A DNA stretch of 64,000 bases from Paraclostridium tenue (lineage in GTDB: Bacteria > Bacillota > Clostridia > Peptostreptococcales > Peptostreptococcaceae), in NCBI RefSeq assembly GCF_039521565.1, contig NZ_BAAACP010000001.1, positions 248,001 to 312,000 of the forward strand. The letters are read 5' to 3'. The notes under the pieces are model-generated. The model made no database searches. It saw nothing but the letters and a program-made list of their open reading frames with translations, and was not told where the DNA came from. A program made the position numbers and the translations under genes. Positions 8,280 through 17,641 of the stretch are shown piece after piece. Numbering within the stretch: the first letter of the stretch is position 1; the number at the start of each line of letters is the position of its first letter.

Positions 8280-9218
8280 ATGAAAAAAAATATTTTTGAA
8301 AATCCTAAAAACAAAAATAGAAGAAGAAAGGTAAACATAAAAAGAGCATTTTTGTTAATGGTAGCTTGTTTAGTAATCTTTGGTTCGTTTAACAAAGTTA
8401 AAGCTTATGTAGATGAAGCTATAAAAGAAAAGCAAGAACAAAAGATTGCAGAACAAAAAAAATTAGCTGAAGAAGAGAAAAAACGTAAAGAAGCTGAAGA
8501 AGCTAAGAAAAAAATGATTGGTGTTAAGCATGGAGCGGAAAGTTATAGTTATAGTGCTAAAAAAGTTGAAGACAAGTTAAAAAAGATGGATTATTCTAAT
8601 AACGGTGAAAAGATAGTATTTTTAACTTTTGATGATGGTACGTCAACTACAGTTACTCCACAGATATTAAAAACTTTAAAAGATGAAAATGTTAAAGCAA
8701 CATTTTTCCTAACAGGACAAAACATTGAGCGTGGTGGAGCAAAAGCAAAAGAACTTATAAAGCAAGAATTTGAAGAAGGACACGCTATAGCTAATCACTC
8801 ATATAGTCACGATTATGGTATATTATATCCTAATAGAGTTTTAAACTTAGAATCATTCAAAGAAGATTTTAAAAAGACTGATGTTATATTAAAAGATGTT
8901 TTAGGACCTTACTTCTCAACTGAGGTTATAAGATGTCCAGGTGGGCATATGTCTTGGAAAGGAATGCAACCTTTAGATAAGTACTTAGATGAAAATGGTA
9001 TAGCATCTATTGACTGGAATGCTTTAAGTGGAGATGCTGAAGGAAAGAAAAAGAATCCTCAAGAATTATATGATTATGCTGTTAAAACATCAGCAGGAAA
9101 AGATATGGTAGTTATATTAATGCATGATACTTATGGTAAAGAAAATACTGCTAAGGCTCTTCCTCAAATTATAAAGTACTATAAAGACAATGGATATAAA
9201 TTTAAAGTTTTAGTATAA
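8280..9218 (+). CDS. Membrane-anchored polysaccharide deacetylase (PgdA-like, NodB domain)
   Basis: Removes acetyl groups from amino sugars, most likely peptidoglycan GlcNAc, which lowers lysozyme sensitivity. Residues 1-20 are strongly basic, about 22-40 form a membrane anchor, and 45-80 are a Lys/Glu/Ala helix acting as spacer. The NodB domain (about 110-312) has LTFDDGTS with the metal-binding Asp pair, HSYSHD with the metal histidines, RCPGGHMSW, and the closing ILMHDTYGK with the catalytic His. The start follows TAGGGGGGAA. Xylan or chitin deacetylase labels are also used for such proteins, but the anchor points to the cell's own wall. Confidence 0.92.
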   Translation: MKKNIFENPKNKNRRRKVNIKRAFLLMVACLVIFGSFNKVKAYVDEAIKEKQEQKIAEQKKLAEEEKKRKEAEEAKKKMIGVKHGAESYSYSAKKVEDKLKKMDYSNNGEKIVFLTFDDGTSTTVTPQILKTLKDENVKATFFLTGQNIERGGAKAKELIKQEFEEGHAIANHSYSHDYGILYPNRVLNLESFKEDFKKTDVILKDVLGPYFSTEVIRCPGGHMSWKGMQPLDKYLDENGIASIDWNALSGDAEGKKKNPQELYDYAVKTSAGKDMVVILMHDTYGKENTAKALPQIIKYYKDNGYKFKVLV

Positions 9219-9251
9219 TTATGTAAATTAAACACTAAATTACATTTTTAA

Positions 9252-9289
9252 AAAAGAGCTATCTCTAAATAGAGATTAGCTCTTTTTTA
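9252..9289 (+). terminator. Terminator after the deacetylase gene
   Basis: AAGAGCTA(A)TCTCT stem around AAAT, one bulge, followed by TTTTTT. Confidence 0.88.
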
Positions 9290-9317
9290 ATATATAATTA
9301 AAAGTATGGAGGATATT

Positions 9318-9689
9318 ATGAAAAATAGGATAAAATATTTTATAATTACAATTATAATTATGCTTATGGGGTTATTATCTAGAAAATTTATGTTTATATT
9401 CCCAAGAAATATTGCTCCTTTTGTTGGAGATATGCTTTGGGCTATGATGATTTATTTTGGATTTAGATTTTTATTTCCTAAATTAAATATTATAAAAAGC
9501 TTAGTATTAGCTTTTTTATTTTCTTTTTCTATAGAAATAAGTCAATTATATCAATCTGAATGGATAAATAATATACGAAATACTACAATTGGGGGATTGA
9601 TTCTTGGACATGGGTTTTTATTTGAAGATTTAATCAGTTATAGTATAGGAATAATTTTAGGATGTGTTGTAGATAAATTAAGTAAATAA
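9318..9689 (+). CDS. DUF2809-family membrane protein
   Basis: A 123-residue protein with four or five membrane helices. The end GHGFLFEDLISYSIGIILG and the SRK...FPRNIAPFVGDMLWA opening are the marks of DUF2809, a family with no assigned reaction. I start at ATG 9318, since GGAGGA at 9308-9313 precedes it and the upstream in-frame ATG at 9306 overlaps that ribosome site. It is monocistronic between two terminators. Confidence 0.8.
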   Translation: MKNRIKYFIITIIIMLMGLLSRKFMFIFPRNIAPFVGDMLWAMMIYFGFRFLFPKLNIIKSLVLAFLFSFSIEISQLYQSEWINNIRNTTIGGLILGHGFLFEDLISYSIGIILGCVVDKLSK

Positions 9690-9693
9690 AATT

Positions 9694-9738
9694 AAAAGCT
9701 ATAGAGAAACAGAAAAATCTAAATTTCTATAGCTTTTT
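9694..9738. terminator. Bidirectional terminator between convergent genes
   Basis: AAAGCTATAGA...TCTATAGCTTT inverted repeat with A and T runs on both sides serves the DUF2809 gene and the minus-strand flavoprotein. Confidence 0.78.
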
Positions 9739-9744
9739 AATTTT

Positions 9745-10971
9745 TTATTTTAAATACTCATCTATAGAGTTAGCAACAGTTTTAGCAGCAACAACAGCTT
9801 CTATAACTGTTTTAGCTCCATGTGTAACATCTCCACAAGCAAATACACCATCACGAGTAGTATGTCCACTATCATCAGTCATAATAAGACCTCTATTGTT
9901 AACATCTAGACCTTTATTATTAGAAACTATAGTATTTCTAGGAAGTTGACTAACAGCAATTAGTATAGAATCACATTTAAATAGTTTTTCACTATCTTCT
10001 ACTGTAATTAAAGAAGTTTTACCATTTTCATCTACAACTTTTTTAGTATCTGCTAAAATAATTCCTTCGTTAACTATTTTAACAGGAGCTTTATAAGTCA
10101 TAAATTGTACTCCTTCTTCAATAGCTTCATGTATTTCAGCTTTAGTAGCAGTCATATCTTCAAAGTCACGTCTATAAGCTACATAAACGTCTTTAGATCC
10201 ATAATGTTTGGCACTTCTAGAAGCATCCATAGCAACATTACCAGCACCTATAACAACTACTTTATCACCTAAATCGTAGTTTTGAGGAGAACGTAAATAA
10301 TCTATTGCATAATGAACATGACCTAAGCTTTCACCTTTTATGTCAAGTCTTCTAGGATTCCAAACTCCAGTACCTATAAATATAGCATCATATCCATCAT
10401 CAAATAATTTATCAAGAGTTAATACAGGACCTACAACAGAGTTTATTTTAAATTTAACTCCCATAGATTTTAATATATTAACTAAGTTATCTATTATTTC
10501 TCTTGGTAATCTAAATTCAGGTATACCATATCTAAGTATACCACCTAATTGTTCATTTTTTTCAAATACAGTTATGTTATAACCTTTTTTAGCAAGTTCA
10601 AGTGCAACTGTAAGGCCAGCAGGACCAGAACCAACTATAGCTATATTTTTACCATTTTTATCAACTTTATCAAATTTAGCTTCTTCTAAAAATTTTCTAG
10701 AAATTTCTTCTTCTATTTTATAAAATTGAATAGGTTCACCCTTAATACCTCTAATACAGTTTCCTAAGCATTGATTTTCATGAGGACATACTATTGAACA
10801 AACTGCAGATAAAGGATTGTTATTAAATAAAAGTTCACCAGCTTCTTTTAATTTACCTTCTTTATATAAACTTATAACATTTGGTATATCTGTATTAATT
10901 GGACAAGCATTTTTGCATCTAGCATTTTTGCATACCAAACATCTATTAGCTTCTAAATTTAAATCTAACAA
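9745..10971 (-). CDS. GltD-like NAD(P)H-dependent flavoprotein oxidoreductase
   Basis: Related to the small subunit of glutamate synthase and NfnB: it passes electrons from NAD(P)H through FAD and Fe-S clusters. The 408 residues carry an N-terminal cluster domain (CLVCKNARCKNACP, then CSIVCPHENQCLGNC), an FAD-binding GSGPAGLTVALELAKKG near 115, and a second dinucleotide fold VVVIGAGNVAMDASRSAKH near 240. The ending ACGDVTHGAKTVIEAVVAAK is typical. No GltA large subunit or NfnA is next to it, so the electron acceptor is unknown. It is shorter than most GltD proteins (about 460 residues) but no motif is missing. Confidence 0.88.
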   Translation of the reverse strand: MLDLNLEANRCLVCKNARCKNACPINTDIPNVISLYKEGKLKEAGELLFNNNPLSAVCSIVCPHENQCLGNCIRGIKGEPIQFYKIEEEISRKFLEEAKFDKVDKNGKNIAIVGSGPAGLTVALELAKKGYNITVFEKNEQLGGILRYGIPEFRLPREIIDNLVNILKSMGVKFKINSVVGPVLTLDKLFDDGYDAIFIGTGVWNPRRLDIKGESLGHVHYAIDYLRSPQNYDLGDKVVVIGAGNVAMDASRSAKHYGSKDVYVAYRRDFEDMTATKAEIHEAIEEGVQFMTYKAPVKIVNEGIILADTKKVVDENGKTSLITVEDSEKLFKCDSILIAVSQLPRNTIVSNNKGLDVNNRGLIMTDDSGHTTRDGVFACGDVTHGAKTVIEAVVAAKTVANSIDEYLK

Positions 10972-11075
10972 ATTATCACCACCTCTAATAATATTATACT
11001 ATTATACCCTAAAATAACTATTTATAATATATAATAAAGTCGAAAAATGCAAATATTACTAGAATACTTGTATAA

Positions 11076-11104
11076 TTGACTATAAATTGGAGTGAATATA
11101 TAAT
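11076..11104 (+). promoter_or_regulatory. Promoter of modABC
   Basis: TTGACT at 11076-11081, a 17-base spacer and a perfect TATAAT at 11099-11104. Confidence 0.75.
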
Positions 11105-11132
11105 TAAAAGTATAAAATAGGAGGTATTTATC

Positions 11133-11885
11133 ATGCATAGAAAATTTTTAAGCCTTTTTATAATACTATCGATAGGAATAATTGTTTTAGGATGTGAAAA
11201 ACATGAAAAAACAAAAATTAATGTAAGTGTCGCAGTTAGTTTAAAAAATCCATTTCAAGAAATTGAAAAGTTGTATGAACAAGAAAATAAAGATGTAGAC
11301 TTAGTTTTAAATTTTGGATCTTCAGGCTCTTTAAAGCAACAAATAGTTCAAGGAGCTCCATGTAATATATTTATATCAGCTTCTAAAAAATATATGGATG
11401 AATTACAAAAAGATAATTATTTATTAGATAATGAATACAATGAGTTTACAAAAAATGGATTAGTCTTAGCTAGTAGTACAAAAGATATAAAAAGTATAGA
11501 TGATTTAAAAAGTAATGAATATAAAAAGATAGGTATAGGAGATTTAAAAAGTGTTCCAGTAGGTCAATATGCAAATGAAGTAATAATTAATAAAGGTATA
11601 AAAAATGATATAGAAAACAAACTTGTATATGGAAAAGATGCAAAAGAAGTATTAGCATGGGTAGTATCTGGAAATGTGGATGCAGGATTTTTATATTCAA
11701 GTGATACAAAAAATAAGAAAAATTTACATATATACAATATTTCAAATGATTTGCACTCACCTATAATATATCCAGTTGGAATAATTAAATCAGAAAATAA
11801 TTTAGATCAAATTAAAAAGTTTAATAAATATTTACTTAGTAATGAGGTTAAAGATATATTAAAAAATTATGGGTATGAATCATAG
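11133..11885 (+). CDS. modA: Molybdate ABC transporter substrate-binding lipoprotein
   Basis: Captures molybdate or tungstate outside the membrane for the ModBC importer. The signal peptide ends in the lipobox VLGC (Cys about residue 21), so it is lipid-anchored. The fold marks are VSVAVSLKNPFQEI at the start of the mature part, LNFGSSGSLKQQI with the oxyanion-binding serines, and ISASKKYMDELQ. The 250-residue length is normal. It begins a tight modA-modB-modC operon behind a near-consensus promoter. Molybdate versus tungstate preference cannot be told; an anaerobe could use either. Confidence 0.92.
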   Translation: MHRKFLSLFIILSIGIIVLGCEKHEKTKINVSVAVSLKNPFQEIEKLYEQENKDVDLVLNFGSSGSLKQQIVQGAPCNIFISASKKYMDELQKDNYLLDNEYNEFTKNGLVLASSTKDIKSIDDLKSNEYKKIGIGDLKSVPVGQYANEVIINKGIKNDIENKLVYGKDAKEVLAWVVSGNVDAGFLYSSDTKNKKNLHIYNISNDLHSPIIYPVGIIKSENNLDQIKKFNKYLLSNEVKDILKNYGYES

Positions 11886-11917
11886 ATTTTACAACAATTT
11901 AGATAGGAGATTATTAA

Positions 11918-12592
11918 ATGGATATTTCACCATTAATTATTTCGATAAAAACATCTTTAAGTGCAACCTTTATAACCTTTATATTAGGGATTTTAATTGC
12001 TTACAAAATGGCATGGTATAAAGGGAAGTATGAAAATCTTATAGATACATTATTAACATTACCATTAATACTACCGCCAACGGTGGTAGGATTTTTTTTG
12101 TTAATTATAATAGGTAAAAATGGGCCTGTAGGAATTTTACTTAAAAATTTTGATATAAACTTAATTTTTACTTGGACAGCAACGGTTATTTCAGCAACAG
12201 TTGTATCCTTTCCGATAATGTATAGGACCTTAAAAGGTGCATTTGAACAAATAGATAATAATATGATATATGCAGCAAAAACACTAGGACTTAATGAAAA
12301 GCAGATATTTTATAAAATAGTTATTCCTTTGGCTTATCCAGGTATAATTAGTGCAGTAGTATTATCCTTTGCTAGAGCACTTGGAGAGTTTGGAGCAACT
12401 TTGATGATAGCAGGAAATATACCAGGTAAAACTCAAACTATGCCAATAGCTATATTTTTTGAAGCTGAAGGTGGAAATATGAATCAAGCAATGATTTGGG
12501 TTATGATTATGATTGGCATATCATCTATAGTTATAGTGTTGTCTAATTATATATCAAAATCTAAGCTTAAAAAACTTGGAAAGAGGAATTAA
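11918..12592 (+). CDS. modB: Molybdate ABC transporter permease
   Basis: Forms the membrane channel of the molybdate importer. The 224-residue protein has about five helices and the coupling-loop motif ARALGEFGATLMIAG (about residues 150-165), the EAA-type sequence ModB proteins use to contact ModC. The start follows GATAGGAGA. It lies 32 bases after modA, and its stop is one base before the modC start, so translation is probably coupled. Confidence 0.94.
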   Translation: MDISPLIISIKTSLSATFITFILGILIAYKMAWYKGKYENLIDTLLTLPLILPPTVVGFFLLIIIGKNGPVGILLKNFDINLIFTWTATVISATVVSFPIMYRTLKGAFEQIDNNMIYAAKTLGLNEKQIFYKIVIPLAYPGIISAVVLSFARALGEFGATLMIAGNIPGKTQTMPIAIFFEAEGGNMNQAMIWVMIMIGISSIVIVLSNYISKSKLKKLGKRN

Positions 12593-12593
12593 G

Positions 12594-13640
12594 ATGTCTT
12601 TATATATAGATATAGAAAAAAAACTAAATAATTATTCTCTAAAAGTGAATATAAATCAAAATAATAAAATTACTGGATTATTAGGGGAGTCTGGTTGTGG
12701 AAAAAGTATTACTTTAAAATGTATAGCAGGACTTGAAACTCCAGATAAAGGAAAGATTATAGTAAACAATAAAGTATTATACGATTCCAGTAAAAACATA
12801 AATTTAAAGCCTCAAGATAGAAATGCAGGGCTTGTATTTCAAGATTATGCACTTTTTCCTCATATGACAGTTAGTGAAAATATAAAATTAGGATTAATTA
12901 ATAAAAATAAATTTGACAAAGATGAAATTTGTAATGATTATATAGGTAAATTTGATTTAAAAAAAATAAAAGATTTATATCCAAATCAGCTATCTGGAGG
13001 TCAGAAACAAAGAGTTGCATTGGCTAGAGCGTTAGTTAAAGAACCTGAAATATTACTTTTAGATGAGCCATTTTCAGCTCTTGATTATAATTTAAGAGAT
13101 ATTATGGAAGAACACTTAAGAAATACACTTAAGACTTATAAAGGGGATGCTATATTTGTAACTCATAATATAAATGAAGCTTATAGAGTTTGTGATGATA
13201 TAGTTGTATATGAAGATGGATTAGCAATTAACAAAAGAAATAAAGATGAATTATTTAAAAATCCAAAATCATTGAAAGAAGCTAAATTAACTGGCTTTAA
13301 AAATATATCAAAAATTAAATTTATAAAAAGTGGAGTTATTTATGCTATAGATTGGGATATTTATATAGATGTAAAAAATATGAGTATAAATGAAGACTTA
13401 AATTATGTATGTATAAGAGAATATGATATAAAAATTAGTAATAATAGAAGGACTGATGTATTTAATATGGAACTTATAAATATTATCGAAAATCCATTTG
13501 ATTATACTGTAAGCTTAAAAAAATCTACTTCTGATAAATTATCTCCTATTTACATTAATATAAAAAAGAATGACATAAATTTAATTAGTGGAAATTTTAT
13601 AAATATAGAATTTGATAAGAATAAACTATGTTTTTTTTAA
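12594..13640 (+). CDS. modC: Molybdate ABC transporter ATP-binding protein
   Basis: The ATPase of the importer. Walker A is GESGCGKS (about residues 32-39), the ABC signature LSGGQKQRVALARAL (near 130), and Walker B ILLLDEPFSALD (near 152), with the switch histidine in VTHN. The 348 residues include a C-terminal extension of about 120 residues where ModC proteins carry a molybdate-binding TOBE domain; here it is diverged. I start at ATG 12594, with AAAGAGG upstream, instead of the earlier in-frame codon at 12576, which would overlap modB. Confidence 0.92.
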   Translation: MSLYIDIEKKLNNYSLKVNINQNNKITGLLGESGCGKSITLKCIAGLETPDKGKIIVNNKVLYDSSKNINLKPQDRNAGLVFQDYALFPHMTVSENIKLGLINKNKFDKDEICNDYIGKFDLKKIKDLYPNQLSGGQKQRVALARALVKEPEILLLDEPFSALDYNLRDIMEEHLRNTLKTYKGDAIFVTHNINEAYRVCDDIVVYEDGLAINKRNKDELFKNPKSLKEAKLTGFKNISKIKFIKSGVIYAIDWDIYIDVKNMSINEDLNYVCIREYDIKISNNRRTDVFNMELINIIENPFDYTVSLKKSTSDKLSPIYINIKKNDINLISGNFINIEFDKNKLCFF

Positions 13641-13688
13641 TATAATATGAATTTATTGTATAATATTATTTATTAAGGAGGAATTATT

Positions 13689-14519
13689 ATGAATAATTTA
13701 AAGATAATATGTGACAGTTTATCTGATATACCTAAAAATTTAAGAGAAAAATATGATATAGAAATGGTTCCTTTAACTGTTAGGTTTGGAGAAGATGAAT
13801 ATAAAGATGGAATAGATTTAGAACCTAAAAAATTTTATGATATGTTAAGAGAAGGGAAACTTCCTCAAACATCACAAGCTACATATGCTCAATTTAAAGA
13901 AGTATTTGATAAATTTATAAAAGAAGGTAAAGAAATATTATACATATCTGGATCATCTAAAGCTACAGGGACTTACCAAAGTGCTATTATGGCTAAAAAT
14001 GATACTGAAGGAAAAATATATACTTTTGATACTTTAAATTTTTCATATGGATGTGGTATGCAAGTTGTAAAAGCTGCTCAGATGGCGTATGAAGGAAAAA
14101 CTATAGAAGAGATTATAAAAGAATTAGAATACATGAGAGATAATATGTATGTTGTATTCTCTGTTGATGATTTAAAGTATTTACAAAGAGGCGGAAGAAT
14201 ATCTTCTTCTAAGGCAGTAATAGGTAATATGCTTAATATAAAGCCTATACTAGAAGTGAAAGATGGACTAGTTACACCGGTGGCTCAAGCGAGAGGAAAA
14301 AAACATGTATTTTCTAAAATGGCTGATTTAGCTAAAAAGCATTATACTGAGGGAAGAGGTATTGCTATAGGTCATGGGGATTGTGAAAGTGATATGATCA
14401 AATTAAGAGATATGACAAATAATGAACTTAAAACTAGTGATATATTAATTACAGATGTTGGATCTTGCGTAGGATCTCATGCGGGACCAGGTATATTAGG
14501 AATATTTTGTGTTAAATAA
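13689..14519 (+). CDS. DegV family fatty-acid-binding protein
   Basis: DegV-fold proteins bind a fatty acid and, as FakB in some Firmicutes, present it to the kinase FakA for phosphorylation and phospholipid synthesis. The 276-residue length and the motifs IICDSLSDIP at the N-terminus, YISGSSKATGTYQSA near 90, DDLKYLQRGGRISSSKA near 157 and GPGILGIFCV at the end fit well. AAGGAGG precedes the ATG. It lies 48 bases after modC but has no link to molybdate; a separate promoter is likely. FakB activity is inferred from the family only. Confidence 0.9.
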   Translation: MNNLKIICDSLSDIPKNLREKYDIEMVPLTVRFGEDEYKDGIDLEPKKFYDMLREGKLPQTSQATYAQFKEVFDKFIKEGKEILYISGSSKATGTYQSAIMAKNDTEGKIYTFDTLNFSYGCGMQVVKAAQMAYEGKTIEEIIKELEYMRDNMYVVFSVDDLKYLQRGGRISSSKAVIGNMLNIKPILEVKDGLVTPVAQARGKKHVFSKMADLAKKHYTEGRGIAIGHGDCESDMIKLRDMTNNELKTSDILITDVGSCVGSHAGPGILGIFCVK

Positions 14520-14537
14520 CTAATATAAATAAAAAAT

Positions 14538-14570
14538 AAAAAAGCACATCATTTGATGTGCTTTTTTTAT
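14538..14570. terminator. Terminator between DegV and the minus-strand EIIC gene
   Basis: AAAGCACATCA/TGATGTGCTTT perfect stem, with A and T runs both sides. Confidence 0.85.
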
Positions 14571-14581
14571 ATAATAACTGA

Positions 14582-15637
14582 CTAAGCAGCTGTATCTTCA
14601 TTATTTCCATTTCCACGGATTACATCAGCTCTAACTATTTTATAGTTTTTGAATAATGCATGTCCGATAAATCCAGCAGCAACACTTACTACTATACATC
14701 CAGCAGCAGCTAATAAAGCAGGAGTTCCGTTTTGTCCAACTGCTACAGCGAAACCTGCTATTGGAGTAGCCATACCAGGAACACTTATTGCAAGTGGTGC
14801 AATATAACTACTTATTAAAGCAACTACAACACCTGATAATGCTCCACCTATAAAGTTAGTACAGAATACTGGTATTGGGTTAGCAGATATTATATCTGAT
14901 TGAGTTAAAGGTTCTATAGCAACAGCTATTGTATCTTTTTTATCACCAAACTTCATTCTAGAGAAGAATACGAAGTTCATGAAAGAAGAACCAAATACTG
15001 CTAATGCACCTATTGCCATTGGAAGACCTGTTAATCCTATTATAGATGTTAAAGCCATTGATGATAAAGGAGCAGTAGCAACAACTGTTATTAAACCACC
15101 AAGTATTATACCCATTAATATTGGAGATGTAGTAGAAGCAGCTGTTAAAGCTTGTCCTATTTGCATTAAAGTATCCTTAACTATTGGATCCATAAAGCTT
15201 GCAATTCCTCTTGCTAAAGGAGCAGCTATTATTATTATTACTATTAAGTCAAGTCCAGCAGGAGTTTTTTCCTCTAAGAACTTAACAACGAATGATATTA
15301 AGTAACCAGCAACGAATCCTGGAAGTATTCCAAATCCTGAAACTGATAAACCAACTAAAACTGCATAAACTGGAGAAACACCTAAAGCTAATGGAACTAA
15401 TATAGCAGCGGCAACTCCACCTAAACTACCGTTTGCAGATCCAACTTGCTCTAAGAATTTTATTCCAAATTGTTGTCCAAATAATGAAGCATGGAATGCT
15501 TCAACTAAGAAACTTGCACATGCAGCACTCGCTAATGCACCCATAGCTTTCATACCATGTGGAGCTTTGTAGCTAAATAATGTGAATAATGCCAGTACAA
15601 CTAGTAATAATGCTGTACTTGTAAGTATTTGCATCAT
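14582..15637 (-). CDS. Orphan PTS EIIC-type membrane protein (EIIC_2 family)
   Basis: A 351-residue, very hydrophobic protein rich in Ala and Gly with about nine helices, matching the stand-alone PTS_EIIC_2 family. Typical stretches are GVSPVYAVLVGLSVSGFGILPGF (shown by its first residues GVSPVYAVLV), SMALTSIIGLTGLPMAIGAL and AVGQNGTPALLAAAG. No EIIA or EIIB gene is beside it, so whether it takes part in phosphotransfer or is a simple transporter is unknown. GGAGG lies 8 bases before the first of two ATGs. It is transcribed away from a MarR gene, which may control it; its 5' leader holds a GC-rich hairpin at 15685-15703. Confidence 0.82.
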   Translation of the reverse strand: MMQILTSTALLLVVLALFTLFSYKAPHGMKAMGALASAACASFLVEAFHASLFGQQFGIKFLEQVGSANGSLGGVAAAILVPLALGVSPVYAVLVGLSVSGFGILPGFVAGYLISFVVKFLEEKTPAGLDLIVIIIIAAPLARGIASFMDPIVKDTLMQIGQALTAASTTSPILMGIILGGLITVVATAPLSSMALTSIIGLTGLPMAIGALAVFGSSFMNFVFFSRMKFGDKKDTIAVAIEPLTQSDIISANPIPVFCTNFIGGALSGVVVALISSYIAPLAISVPGMATPIAGFAVAVGQNGTPALLAAAGCIVVSVAAGFIGHALFKNYKIVRADVIRGNGNNEDTAA

Positions 15638-15684
15638 AATGATTGCCTCCTTAAATGTAAAATAAACAAATGCTTGTTATTGTT

Positions 15685-15703
15685 TTCCCGCTTGTCTCGG
15701 GAA
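15685..15703. promoter_or_regulatory. GC-rich inverted repeat in the EIIC leader
   Basis: TTCCCG-CTTGTCT-CGGGAA is a perfect 6-bp inverted repeat, the most GC-rich spot in the intergenic region, about 50 bases upstream of the EIIC start. It could be an operator or an RNA hairpin; there is no T tract. Confidence 0.45.
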
Positions 15704-15859
15704 GCTATGAGTCAATTATATTATAAAAAAACATTTTTGTAAATAGTTTAAATGTAGAAAAATGTAGAAAGAGTTAGAAAATTTAATCAAGTTTGAAAAG
15801 ATATGGAAAAAATGCTACAATCAATAGCTAAATTTTTTAGGTGTTGTCTAGCAATTAAA

Positions 15860-15875
15860 ACTAGTGTAAACTAGT
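15860..15875. promoter_or_regulatory. MarR-type operator candidate ACTAGT-N4-ACTAGT
   Basis: Two self-complementary ACTAGT units lie exactly 10 bp apart between the divergent EIIC and MarR genes, so they face the same side of the helix, as a dimeric MarR protein would need. Confidence 0.5.
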
Positions 15876-15911
15876 ATTTGACGATAACTTAAAGGGGTTG
15901 GAGGTGAAAGT

Positions 15912-16364
15912 ATGAATGAAATAATAAAAGACATAATAGATTTTGTATCAAAAACTTTTCCGAAGATACATGCAAGTTTATATTTAGAATCTTTAAAAGA
16001 ATATGCATCAAATATTGATGTAAATAGGACTCAATTAAGAGCACTTGTTTTCATAAAAAATAATGGGGAAATAACAATGACGGACTTATGTGAAAAATTA
16101 AATATAGAAAAAGGAAGTCTTACTACTATGGTAGATGACTTAACTAAAAAAGGATACTTAACAAGAACAAGAGACTCCAGAGATAGAAGAAAGTATATAT
16201 TAAACTTAACTAATGAAGGAGATATAATAGCTAAAGACTTTTTAGAAGAATTAGGTAAAAAACTAGAAACTAGATTTCTAAAATTAAGTAAAGAGGATAG
16301 AGATAAGTTCATGCAGTCAATAAAGAATTTAGAAGATATACTTATAAAAGAAAATATAAAATAA
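15912..16364 (+). CDS. MarR family transcriptional regulator
   Basis: A 150-residue winged-helix regulator. The DNA-binding part spans about residues 45-110: MTDLCEKLNIEKGSLTTMVDDLTKKGYL is the helix-turn-helix and RTRDSRDRRKYILNLTNEG is the wing, a very typical MarR wing. Long helices at both ends form the dimer. GGGGTTGGAGGTG precedes the ATG. It is divergent from the orphan EIIC gene and has an ACTAGT-based symmetrical site in the shared upstream region, so it probably controls itself and perhaps EIIC. The inducer is unknown. Confidence 0.9.
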   Translation: MNEIIKDIIDFVSKTFPKIHASLYLESLKEYASNIDVNRTQLRALVFIKNNGEITMTDLCEKLNIEKGSLTTMVDDLTKKGYLTRTRDSRDRRKYILNLTNEGDIIAKDFLEELGKKLETRFLKLSKEDRDKFMQSIKNLEDILIKENIK

Positions 16365-16395
16365 GTATATAAACACCCAATTTGAGTAACAAGTA

Positions 16396-16429
16396 AAAAA
16401 ATAGGCATTCATTTGAATGCCTATTTTTA
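16396..16429. terminator. Bidirectional terminator between MarR and aminotransferase
   Basis: AAATAGGCATTCA/TGAATGCCTATTT perfect stem with flanking A and T runs. Confidence 0.88.
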
Positions 16430-17641
16430 TATATTAGTTGCTAAATTATTTTTAATTTCAATATATTTTTCAATACCTTGCTTTAATATACTAGCAGCTT
16501 TCTTTAAATCGTTTTCATTTAATATATAAGCAAGTCTTATTTCGCTTTTTCCAAGACCTTTTGTTGCATAAAACCCTTCAGCAGGACATACCATTACGGT
16601 TTCTCCATCAACTTCAAATTCATTTAACATCCAAATTACAAAATCTTCAGCATTTTCTATAGGTAATTTGGCAAGGATATAAAATGCACCCTTAGGTTTT
16701 TCACATATAACTCCTTCAACTTTCATTAATTCACTATATAATACATCTCTTCTTTTTTTATATTCTTCATTAACTTCCATAAAGTAAGATTGAGGGGTTT
16801 TATATAATTGTATAGCTCCTATTTGATCAAGTGTAGACACACATAATCTTCCTTGGCATAACTTTAGGACTTGAGATATAAAATCTTTATTTTTACAAGC
16901 TAGGGAGCCTATTCTAGCACCACATGCACTATATCTTTTAGATACACTATCAACTATTATTACTCTATCTTTTATTTTATCTATATTGCCAAAGCTTATA
17001 TAATCAAGTCCATCGTAAACAAACTCTCTATAAACTTCATCAGCTATTATCCATAAATTATTTTCTATAGCTATATCAGATAACATATAAACTTCTTCTT
17101 TAGTATATACACAACCAGTTGGATTTCCTGGATTAGATAGTAATATTGCTTTAGTATTTTTATCTATTTTAGAAACTATATCTTCTTTTTTAGGTAAATG
17201 AAATCCTTCTTCTGGATGTGTAGTTATAGGTTTTATACAAACATTTATGCAAGAGCTGAATCCATTATAGTTAGTATAAAATGGTTCAGGAACTAATATA
17301 TTATCTTCGGGGTCACAAGTAGCCATCATAGCAAATAGTAAAGATTCACTACCACCATTAGTTATAAGTATCTCATCTTTTTTAAAGTCCATATTGTATT
17401 TTGAGTAATAGTTTGTCATTTCATCTATTAATTCCGGAAGTCCTTGAGATACTGCATATTCTAACACATCACTATTAAAATTATTAACAGCATCAAAAAA
17501 ATTTTTAGGCGTTTTTATGTCTGGCTGACCTATATTTAAATGATAAACTTTTAATCCTCGTTCTTTTGCAGCTGTTGCATATGGAACTAGCTTTCTTATA
17601 GGTGAAGATTGCATAGATATAACTCTATTAGAAAAGTTCAT
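16427..17641 (-). CDS. Class I/II pyridoxal-phosphate aminotransferase
   Basis: A fold-type I aminotransferase (aspartate or aromatic type) moving an amino group between an amino acid and a 2-oxoacid. In its 404 residues are YHLNIGQPDIKTP at the N-terminus, LLSNPGNPTGCVYT near 170, ADEVYREFVYDG near 203, and the PLP-binding lysine in VDSVSKRYSACGARIG near 238. The substrate cannot be read off; the start resembles clostridial AspC-like enzymes. The start ATG follows GGGGGT. It is a single gene convergent with MarR. Confidence 0.9.
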   Translation of the reverse strand: MNFSNRVISMQSSPIRKLVPYATAAKERGLKVYHLNIGQPDIKTPKNFFDAVNNFNSDVLEYAVSQGLPELIDEMTNYYSKYNMDFKKDEILITNGGSESLLFAMMATCDPEDNILVPEPFYTNYNGFSSCINVCIKPITTHPEEGFHLPKKEDIVSKIDKNTKAILLSNPGNPTGCVYTKEEVYMLSDIAIENNLWIIADEVYREFVYDGLDYISFGNIDKIKDRVIIVDSVSKRYSACGARIGSLACKNKDFISQVLKLCQGRLCVSTLDQIGAIQLYKTPQSYFMEVNEEYKKRRDVLYSELMKVEGVICEKPKGAFYILAKLPIENAEDFVIWMLNEFEVDGETVMVCPAEGFYATKGLGKSEIRLAYILNENDLKKAASILKQGIEKYIEIKNNLATNI

